A stretch of 64,000 nt of DNA from Symbiodinium natans (lineage: Eukaryota > Sar > Dinophyceae > Suessiales > Symbiodiniaceae). Shown one piece after another: positions 11,730 to 22,100 of this stretch. The stretch lies in contig CAJNDS010002739.1 of assembly GCA_905221605.1 (NCBI GenBank), positions 64,001 to 128,000 on the forward strand, given 5' to 3'. Each line of letters opens with the position of its first letter. Position 1 is the stretch's first letter. A program made the translations under genes and the position numbers. A model generated the notes under the pieces. That model saw nothing but the letters and a program-made list of their open reading frames with translations. It made no database searches and was not told the origin of the DNA.

Positions 11730-12610
11730 AAGCCAACAGAAAGAAAAACCCTCCGTGCGTGTGTGAGAGGGTGAATTAAGGAATACAGTCAAAAATCCGG
11801 TCACCGGAAAATCACCAGACAGCATAGGTTTTATCGGTATTTGCGGTACTTTTGCAGAGATCAAGGCCCGCGGTGGGTCCATTGGGGGGGGGTGACCATA
11901 TATATATATATATATATATATATTTCTACATGTATATTTTTTGTTTTATATCACCGCGAACTAACACATCACTGCACATAGCCCCAAGCCAACCAACAAA
12001 CATGCCTCTCACAATGTCAGCCGAGGCAGCGAGGAAGCGTGGCAGCGGACGCAGCGCTAACAGCGGCCGCCCGTGAAGGCGGAGGCTTCTGAGACATAGG
12101 CAACAGGTCGACATCAATAACGCAGGAGGTTGCAAAAAAAGTGTCAGAGAAAGGCAGATCAGAAGGCAGTAACAGCCTAAACCCTGGCCCTAAACCCTTT
12201 ATGTATCTGGGCTTGCGTCGCCCTTAACCATCCGGAGCCCTGTAAACCAAAATCCCAAAACCCTAAACCCTAAACCTCAGGCTCCTGTCTGTTCTGGTGG
12301 ATATGCAGTGACCCCATCGCGGCAGCAGCCGAGGTCGCAGGGCTCGGAGCATGTCCCGGCTCCTTCATAGAGATGCTGTAGTAAGAGATGCCCTGGTCTG
12401 GGGGGGGGGGGGGGGGACTACTTCAGAGGGTCGCAACCTGTCAGTCTCCGCTACAGTAGGGGTTTAGGGTTTGGGGTTTAGTGCTTCGACGCTCACACTC
12501 GCACTGGGCAGGCAAGGCTTCCATGTCCAACGAAGAGACTGCTATCACTTTGGGCCTCTGGTGAATACTTTTCAGCCACTGCAACCTGTTCTGGTTTAGG
12601 GTTCAGGGTT
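11730..12610. other. Intergenic: TA microsatellite, G run, telomere-like words
   Basis: Contains (TA)n at about 11897-11922, isolated CCCTAAACCC words at about 12250-12275, a 16-base G run near 12402 and TTTAGGGTTT words near 12470 and 12595. The 74-residue frame over the TA tract reads IYIYIY and is not credible as a gene. Confidence 0.6.
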
Positions 12611-14270
12611 CAGGGTTTAAGGTTTTGGGGTTCTGTGTAAGACACTGCAAGACGTCGCAAGCACAGAGTTCTACATCCATCGCTGTGGCACTCATGCTGT
12701 GCGCTCCTATTCGCCTGGACCAGGTAGTCTTCGTCTAAGCCTTCCTTGAGCCGCACGGCATCGGGGGATCTGACATTCCTCTGGGCAGCAAAGTCTCTCG
12801 AGCTGATGACACAAAACACAACAGTGACACTGACCTGGGCAAGCTGTTCAACAAGTTGCTTGGGAAGTCCGCAGTCACAAACAGGGTATCGCTGGCCGGT
12901 AAGAGAATCTCTTGAAAGATGATTGTTGTCCTGGCACCACCATGCGTGCCCTTCTGCACGTCTGCCCGAGGCCACGCGGCCATCCAACCGGCTTTGCAGG
13001 CAAGAAGCACATATGCCCGCATGCTGGTTCACGCCTTACACGACACATGGTGCTATGACTATGACTATGACTGCGGGTACGTATTCATAATAGCTTCAGG
13101 GCTTTTAAAGGGTTTACTAGGGCTTATAGGGTATAACCTTATGAGCTGCACGACTTGATGGCTGTCCCGTCTCTTGCGGCCAAAGGAGCAGAAGGCGCAG
13201 ATCCAGTAGCAGTCGTGGAGTCGCCCACACTTCTCCAAGATGCGCTCGATGATGTCAACATCCTGAGCCCAGTGGGGGGGGAAGAACCTTCTGTTTCATT
13301 CATCCCCTCCCCCGAATATGAAAATAATCCCCATTGCAGTTGTATTATAGTGTTTGGGGGTATCTAACAGAAAGGGGGTGGGGGGGTTTAGTTGAACATT
13401 AGGGGGAGGGGGATATCATTGCCCTGATCACGCCTTGTGGAGCAGGCGCGAGACCAGACCGTAGCTGGACTCCTCATTCGAAGGTGAGGACACACTTGCC
13501 GGCAACTTCCCGACACATACGGTATGCTCTGTGTCGTTGCGTGGCTACTTTTCTCCGAATGATATATCTGTGGGGGTCCGTGGCTCTCGCTCGCTGCAAC
13601 ACTCGCTTCGCTTTCGGTTTAGGGGCTTCAGGTTTCATAAGACAGGTCCTCCAGCGCGTCAGCAACGACAGCAGCACAGAGATCAACGAAGCGATTTCCC
13701 CACCAGTGCCTGGGCATCTGAAACGCTCAGCTTCCGGGCAAGTGATGGCAAGCCGAATCCGGGAGAAACCGGCACGGGCATGTAGCCGTTTCCGAATGCG
13801 GGCATGGCATCTTTGGCTGCAGGGTGAACCAACCATTCCTGTACTCTGCTTGCGCAGTGAAACGGAGCAGCGCGCTCCCGATTCGCTCAGGCGAATACCC
13901 AACCTGAACTAGTCGAATCTGAACTTCTTCTTTTGCTCCTCACATCGGGCTTCCACCACTGACCTGGGGTGCCATGCTGTGCCCGCAACATCAGCATGTG
14001 ACGGCGTGTGAAAATACTGCCACAGCAAACTCTGCTCACAATCATTGACAGCACAAAGGCTAAGCCTACGAACAACTAAGACGCCCAGCTGCCCGAAAGC
14101 CCACAAGCCCCTAAACCCGAAAAACGCTACACCCGTTTCGAGCGAAATGGCGCATCCATCGCCACTGGCTCGACACAACGAAGCTGTGCAGAAGCAACGA
14201 CCTCGTCCAGCAAGCTGTCCTGTGAAGGCCAAGGCTCGTGTTGAGACAGCACTTAGAAGCACTTAGAGGG
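12610..14270 (-). CDS. Unrecognised minus-strand exon blocks downstream of VPS51
   Basis: Several stretches look protein-coding on the minus strand but match no family I know. One is around 12650-12830 (peptides RNVRSPDAVRLKEGLDEDYL and QANRSAQHECHSDG). Another is around 13700-13845 (AKDAMPAFGNGYMPVPVSPG). A third, 13910-13990, ends EARCEEQKKKFRFD at a stop. They sit in the same orientation as VPS51 and directly after it, so they could be exons of the next gene in the array. Both strands have 142-codon open frames at 13474-13912, so strand choice is an inference from neighbours and peptide character. Confidence 0.25.
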
Positions 14271-14279
14271 TCTGACCGT

Positions 14280-16137
14280 TTAGGGCTTAGGGCTTAGGGC
14301 CCGGGGTGTGGAGGGGGCGTTTCTTACGAGCAGTGTGGACTCCCGGTCCAGGACACTTGCGTCGTCGGTCTCCACAAAGTCCCGCACCTCACCATGCTGG
14401 CAATCTGATCATCAATCCACCCTTTCTCTGCATCAGTGTGGACTTGATAGGCGATAAAGGACCGGGCCATTTCTGCGATGAAAGCACAGTCCAGCTGAAT
14501 CTGCTGCAGCCCATACTTCCCGAATGTCTCTTCCCGCACATACTCGAAGAAGGCCTGCGAGAATCTGTGCAAGCACTCCTTTGGCAGCCGCCCTGATCCG
14601 GGAATTGCTTCCCAGCGGCCTTGAAAGCAATTCGCAGTATGCCGACGATTGCACCATTCCTGTTGAAGGGAATCGGGGCGAACACCTGCCAGGGTTCAGA
14701 ACACTTGTGTCTCAACTTCAAGAGCACCTGAGCACCTTTCACCCCCCACCTGGAGCTTCTTGGCCCAGAGGCGTTCCACCTCGAGCTCCATGGAGTTCTT
14801 GAAGCGGGACAAGTTACGTCGGTGGTCACCTGATGCTGGTAACGCAACGCCTTCTCACCTCACTTGCGACCATGGCTCCTATCTGCCCCTTTCAGGGGAG
14901 CCATGTTTCGCGAAAGGCCTCTATCCAGGGGACTTAATAAGCTCTTGCAACTAGAAAACCCCTCAACACTAATCCGTTCAGATCAGCCCCCCCCCCCACC
15001 TGTCTTCGGCTTCCTGGGGTCGCCCAGAAGCCGCGCCAGCTGCGCGTCGAAAGCATGCACCTGTTTAGCTTCACAAAGCGGGCCTCCCCCTCCCAAGATA
15101 CAGCACTTCACAGCAACAGGACAGCAAAAGCGCAGCACTGTCTCTACAACTTGGGAGCCGGGAAAATTGGCTTCTAGGAACAGATACACGCACTGTAGAG
15201 CCTCCAGACAACCAAGTTTTAGGGACAGCGCGGCACCTCAATCTCTCAAGGTTTCAAGTGCCGTGCTGTCCCAAGAACTTTCTTTTTGGAAGCCCAAGGT
15301 TTTTTGGGCGGACAGCGCAGCACTCCGGGGCTTCCAGGCTTCGAAAACACTGTCTTGTCCCTAAAGCTTCGGGCTCGGGGGAGGCCTTCAAAAACGACTA
15401 GGTTTTCTGTTCAGAAACAAAAGGTTGCTTCTTAGTGGTAACTGAAGCTCTCTTATCTTCAGTAGACATGAGCTAGCTTCCAGCAGGGAAATGGGAGAGC
15501 TGCTGGTTTTTCATGAGCCAGAGCGTGCAAACACTGCTGTTATTCCACAAGCCTGGATGGACCTGCTAAACTAGTCTTGCAGACTCTGGTACCAATATTG
15601 TCCTCACTTCTTGCCTCTCTTATTTTGCGGGGGGGATCACGCTGGGGTGTAGATCTTGGGGGAGGGCGAGAGCCAGTTAAGGATGTTCTTGTTTGGTGAG
15701 TTTTGGGGGGTTGTTGTGGACTTTGCGGGCTTTGGACTCTCACACTTGCATGGCAGGCAAGGCTTCCCAATGCATGCAGGGCGAAGTCTTGCTCGCAATG
15801 CTGAGGGGATGGCGGATTTTGCAAGGCGGCTTCTCAGACTCACACGCGCAAGCTGGCGAATTGCCAGCCCGGGGTTTCTTTCTCCTACATGGTCATGGTC
15901 CCTTTTTTGGGTTCCCCAAATCTCAGGGGCCGTCCTCCAATAGCAACCCCAAAAAGGGACCAGACAATTATAGAAGTGACCACGTATGAGGGCTCCCCTT
16001 TGAGTCCTAAACCCTAAACCCTAAACCCTAAACCCTAAACCCTAAACCCTAAACCCTAAACCCTAAAGCCTACCTAAACCCTGCACCTCCCGGAGCACCA
16101 TCTCCACCACCTTGCGCGGCTCCTGTGGCTCCCGCAC
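14280..16137 (-). CDS. VPS51: VPS51 C-terminal exons, with frameshift
   Basis: Exons: 16137-16080/16081 ([17 protein letters not shown]), 15060-15000 ([20 protein letters not shown]), 14829-14750 ([18 protein letters not shown]), 14685-14620 ([15 protein letters not shown]) and a last exon starting at 14554 ([20 protein letters not shown]). The two short introns are 64 and 65 bases. After IDDQIASMV the expected VPS51 tail continues in another frame ([17 protein letters not shown]), reached only by skipping five bases (AGGTG) or adding one. As written, the frame instead runs 20-odd unrelated residues to a stop at 14324. The alternative frame stops at 14280. Confidence 0.85.
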
Positions 16138-19100
16138 CTCCATCCAAGAAGGGGAGACGGTTCCACCAACTCCAAGCCCCAGGGTTTAGGGTTTAGGGTT
16201 TAGGGTTTAGGGTTTAGGGTTTAGGGTTCAGGGTTTAGGGTTCAGGGTTCAGGGTTTAGGGTCTAGGGTGTAGGGTTTTTCTCCCACCCGTTTCGCAAGC
16301 GTTTACGGGGAAAAGGGTTTAGGATTTAGGGTTCAGGGTTTAGGGCTTTTTGTCCCACCCGTTTCGCATGCGTTTACAGGGAAAATTTAAGGTTCAGGGT
16401 TTGGGCTCTAAATCCTGAACGCCGAAGCCCTTTTTACCCCCTAAACCCTGAACCCTATGCACCCTGCCAAGGAGCTGTCATCCAGTTCCGACTCTGCACG
16501 GAGTTCCGAAAGAAGTGCGCCAGCCGCTGTCCACTCATGGTGGCCTTGGCGTCAACAACCAGAGAGTGAGTTGCCACGGTGCTTCTTGCAGTCTATCCCC
16601 CACTTCCCATGCCACAGACGCATGATCGCCCAGAAAAATGCACTAGACATTGTTGCACCTGCGACCCCATCACAGGAGAGCTGTCAATCAGACGTGGCAC
16701 ATACTGTGTGATCACTGCTTGCGCCGCATTTCGCGTCGACTTCAAGACCTGACAAGCACGGAAACGGGAGTGCTAGAGACTGCCAACTTGCCAGGCGCTT
16801 AGGATGCTTAGGCACCCCTCGCCCCTCACCCCTCATTCAGCTGGAGTTTGCGGACAAGTCTCTGCAGCATTTGGCTGGAGCTCAGCAGCTGCAGCTTCGG
16901 AACCTTCAAAGAGGTCCTTTGCAACGCCCCAAACCTGTAGGGGCAGCGGTGGGGGTAAGAAAAACAAAGCCCGGCTTAATTTCGGTCCAGTACCCATCCA
17001 CGCCTTGTTGATGGCCTTGACTTCCAGGTGTCGGCCGACTCGCACCAAAGCCAAGGCAAAAAGACCGCACCACTCGAGGTCCTTGGCATGAAGCGTCAGG
17101 AGGATCTTCTTGATTCCCCCTTGTTTGTTTTCTCTGTTTGGTCCGCCCCTTGTGCAGTCCCAGGCGCAGTTACCTGCTTCACTTCGTTGGCGACAGGAAG
17201 TGGCAGGAAAGCTTCGCCAAGCTCGCTCCCCACCTGGAAGGCGGGGTGCCCATCTGTATGCCTGCTATGCTTATTACTAGTCACTGTTCTCAACCATTCC
17301 TACCAATTTCTACGGCAAGCAGCATCACATGCATGAGCAACTGGACCTCCCTTTTGCTGTCAGCTGCGATGCTCAGTGCTCTCTCGTGATTGAAGAAGTT
17401 ACAACGGCAGTGCATATCTTATGCCCGCCCACAGGTCTGTGACAGCCCACACGCTCAAGACTACAGGTATCATAGCTGTGAGATCTGAGAGAAGTAACGC
17501 AGCACATCAGGGCCGTGCCAGACAAACATGCAGGGTGTCCATACTCTCATTTAATTCGTGCTAACCAAAACGGTCAACTTCATGCGGCCATCATGGCTCG
17601 CTTCATGCCGACTCCCGCCTACTGCTCTCCGCCTCCTCCTCCCTTGGTCTTGGTCAGGTTGACAGTCTCGCGCTTCAGGACCTGGGCATAACAAGATGGG
17701 CAAACACGGAAAGTGACCTGCTTGTTGCCGTGATGAAACCGCGTCTGGGCCCGAGCACAGGCCAACAGGCCAAAGTTGGGCCCCAGCGCCAAATGAACAA
17801 TCTCCGCGTGCGTGCGGGCAGGCGGGCGGGCAACCGCGGGCGTGCGGGCGTGCATACGTGCCTGCATACGTGCGTGCACACGTGCGTGCATACGTTCGTG
17901 CATACGTGCGTGCGACACGCGGTGTCGCCATCGGTGCTAACAAGCGAAGAACTCTGCCATGCTAGGCTCTGGACGTGTAGCAGGGTCTGAGAGGACTCGA
18001 GGATCTTCATGTAGGCAGCCTCTGTCTCTTGTATGGTCTTGTCATATTCGTTGCGGGCTTGGGTCTTGCGCACCAGGCTCTCGTTCACTTTCTGCAATCG
18101 ATCCGTAAGAATCGAGAGCTCTTTCTGGATCTTGGCCTTGTCCTCTTCTTCCTTCAAGATCTGACGATTCAGCTCCTCGCGCTTCTCACGGAGATCCTCA
18201 ATGGACTTGACCAGTTCGTTGTTGTAGTTCTGCAAGGTAGCTCCCTGGGACGCCATGTCGGCAACTGCGAAAGGGAATGCGTTTGAGTGCGCTTGAGCTG
18301 CTCTCAAATGCTGCGACGTGCACGTGTACAGCATGCTCGTGACTCTCGTGAACAGTCTCGACTCTAGACAAGTTGACGCGGCAACCCCCTACTCCCCGTA
18401 AAAAACAACACATGTCTCAAGCTACTATGCTTGCATGCGACAAGGTTTGCAGACCAGGCCACATACATGCGACAGATCTCTGTAAAGGTCGCAAAGAAGG
18501 CAATAAGCCTCGGAAGCCAAGAGCACGCTGGACACGGTCCTGTGAAGCATGGGTCTGTACAGCATTCCAAGGCATGCCAAACCAACCCGAGCAATGATAT
18601 GGCAGGTGCTTGCAAGGAGCTGCGAGTGGAGGCCTTTGACAAGTTGCTGCCCAGCCACCTCCCATCCGGGCCAAGCAAGGCTATTAGAAGGACAAAAGCA
18701 CTGAGTGGTCGTGAGTGGGACGACCCTCTGAAATCAGAACCAGGTGAGGACAAATCACAGTCGAACAGGAAGACGAAGAAGGAGAAACACAATTAGAATA
18801 GGAATGGCAACAACAAGACTAAGAGCAATACTGTCAATATCACCAAGAAGCAGAATGCAAACAGCAAAAGATGTCAACCTGAATCCTGAAAGGAATAGGA
18901 ATAGCAGTCATACCAAAAATCAGAAAGAGAACAGCAGTAAAGCACAACAACGATGATACTTTAATAAGAAGACTAGGAGGCAGAAGCAGCACAAGGAAGA
19001 GAGAGAGCCTAGATGCACATCCCTGTAGCAGAAGAAGAAAGATATCGAGATGGCGTAGTCAACTTAGTTTTAGCCTCTTCTTGAGCATGGGAGTCCTTTC

Positions 19101-22100
19101 AGGAGCCTAGGCCAGAGGCCACTCGCTGGCTTGCTGGATACGCGAAAATCAGCTGCAACCCGAGGTGGAGCCTGGTGACGCCAAAGCCCTGATCTCCCTC
19201 AGCCCCAGAAATTTGAAGAAAGCCCCCGGAAAGCTGCAGCATTTGTTCCAAGTCCAGAATTGCCTTGTCTGGGCCAAGGAGGCTTTGAAGCGGCTGACAC
19301 TCCGTCAACGCCGTGAACCCATGCCTCGGGTGCGCAGAGTCCAAGAGGAATCCGCGTCTCACACGGCCATACTGTGTGCACTACCCCTAAACCCTTTTTG
19401 CAACTGGACTCCTACCCCTAAACCCTAAACCCTAAACCCTGACAACGGTTCCCCAATTAAGGGACCATGTAAGCTACCCTTAGATCTGGGAGCCATACGC
19501 CTCCCTTGTCGAGTGGCATGATGACAGACTGCTCGGTTTTCGCAATTTCTTCGAGCACGTCGTCCAAGCCCGAACTATTGGACTCGCTCAGTTTCTTGCA
19601 TTCCTGGTGCCTCAGTGATGCTCACGTGCGGAAGGGCGAAATTGAAAAAAGCCGCATCGTGCAATGCCTCTGCCCCGGGCAGTTTGCACATCTCCATCAG
19701 CATCGCCGAGCAGGCCGTGGTAAACAGGGCTTTCATTGCATCCATGGCCTCACAAGCGATGCAAAGACTTTGGAGAGCTCGGGATACCCAGCAAATGCTC
19801 GAAGCGCCCCCGGCCGCAAAATCGGATCTCAGCACCGCGCCGTCCGACCAAGGAAAGCACGAAAGAGCCGTGTTAACAAAGCTGGCAGAAGAGAGTGAAG
19901 GCGCCTGCAGCAGCGATGGAAGTAACATGCATCCAATCATGGGCCAACGCGAAGCTGAGCAGCGCCTTAACGAGTCTCGGACAGCGTGGATGCAAGAGAC
20001 CAGCACACGTGTTGGCGGGCATTTTGTGTCCACCAACTGTGTGATACGATCCTTGCTGTAGCCGAATCTGCGCATTTGATGTACTGTGCGGAGCCTTCAT
20101 GGACATGCGTCCTATCTTCGTGCAGAAACACCAAGCTCCCTGCACAAAGATCTTCAATTCTGGCACTCACGAACTCGGGCAGCACGTTCTCATCAACTGC
20201 AGATCCAGATCCGGATCCTTACCGCATCTTGGCAAAAGCGGGAAAACTTCGGGGTTTGCTCCGCACATCTCTTTTTGCCGGACGAGTAACGAACCTCAAG
20301 CAGCTTCTGAAAACCTGAGGCCAGTTTGTTTTACTGGAATGCTGGCGGCTGCTTCTGCTTGTTTTAGCCCACGGCCCTCAACTGCATCGCAGAGCATCGG
20401 CACGTAGGTCTGTCAGGGGGATTGCTTTTTCGTGGTAACTTGGTTTCAACACTGGAGCAGGGTGAAGGCCCGCGGCCTCTGTAGCTCGCCGGCAGGCGCC
20501 ATGCAAGGCCATGCTCTCAGGTCGCCGAAGTTCTTCCTGATCAAAACGGCTTCTCAATGTGCACACGCCGGAAAACATCACATCCCTCTCGACAGAATCT
20601 ACGGGGCCTGGTCCTTCGTGAGCTCTTCTTCACCCGGATCAGGACCTTCAAGCATGGGAGTGCTGGGGCACGAATGGGCGCGATGGTGTTACTGCGGAAG
20701 TGGCCTGGAGCCTCCTCATGCGGACCGAAGCAGGCTGAAAGACTGCTTCGAAGCGCGCCACTCCTGGACCGGCAGATCTTTGGCGGCTGGGCGGCCGTCC
20801 CGCGCCATGGAAAGGCAACATGCCGATCTTCCAGTTTCAGTGGACAAGGGAAGAAAAGCAAAAAACCACCAAGAACAAGCAATCTAAAGCCATCCTTAGC
20901 CCCCCTAAGCCAGTTCTGAATCCATTTGAGCGTGTTTGCCGAGCTTTTGTGTTACTTTTCGCCGAATGCCATGGTCAGCTCTACACAGCGCACTTGCGCA
21001 TCCTCCCAGTGAGGTACTCGCTGGAAACTTTGACCTGATCCTCCCCAAGATCCAGCAGGGTCACGGAGCCTCGTGGCGGACGGGAAGGGCCCCTTGCAGA
21101 AAGCTGTGGGGCGACGACCACTGCATCCGAAATCGTAGCTGGCTATTAGGATCCCATCAGCAATTTTGCAAATTCCCGTAGTCTTCGATCTTCACTACGG
21201 ACCCGGATGCCAACTACCAAACAACCGCTCTCAGTGGAGGAGGGGCTTCTTGGAATCTCAGTGGAAGTTCAGTCAAGCAGCTGTTCACGGCTTCATCCAC
21301 GGAGAGCTCCGGAGAGCGCAGGCGATCTTCCAGGGCCACACGGATGCGACCCATCTGCAGCTCAACCTCAGTCAAGACAAGAAGAAAAATGGGAAAGGCA
21401 TGGAACAACAAGTGGGTGTGGATGTGGCAACTGTGCATATCTGTGCATGCCTTTGTCTGCGGCTCTCTCTCTTTTCCCTGTCCACACTTCTTGTCGCTTT
21501 CACCCGCCCTGGCCTCTTCCAGCACCTTCTGGAACGTGGGCATGTGCCTGCGGCACTCTGATACTGCCACATATCAGACAGAAACCAGGGCGCCAACTTG
21601 CTCTCCAAGGGCACCTGTACTGACGCAGGAAGCCGGAACAGCAGCCTGGGATGCAGCTCAAAGGAGCGGTGCTGCGGCGCATCGTTCCCCATAAGCACAC
21701 CGAGCTGTCGTGCAGATCGGCTGCAGTAGGCTTCCACGGCTTCTCCGTAGGCCCTTCGATCGAGGCACTTCTGAAGCGTTGCAGGAAGCTCGAAAAGCAC
21801 CTCGCCGAAGGTTCCATGATGCACTTCTGCGCGCGGCGCTCGGCACTGCACTCCGCACTGCACGGCAACGGGCCGGATGAGGCCTGCAGCTTGCGACACA
21901 CGCGCTGCCTCAGTAAGTCCGCAGGTCTTCCAGACGTTCACATGTCAGTTCAACCAAAACGAGTGAGTCCCTTAAGGAGGGGACTGCTTCAGCAAGTCCT
22001 CGATCCGCCCGGCTCTGCCTGATGTTCCATCTTCAACCTTCTTCTGGTGTTCTGTTATCCTCTCCACACAAAGTATCGCACAAGCTGCAGCGCTTCACCA

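Noticed and set aside
13474-13912. Overlapping 142-codon frames on both strands
   Set aside because: Neither has a recognised domain. Open frames on both strands point to composition; only a short minus-strand peptide in a third frame looked coding.
17675-18334. 219-codon frame starting at 18334 and reading through the SSNA1 intron
   Set aside because: Upstream codons precede an acceptor site and the real ATG; downstream codons are intron, since the conserved VLKRE segment is found after a GT-AG junction in another frame.
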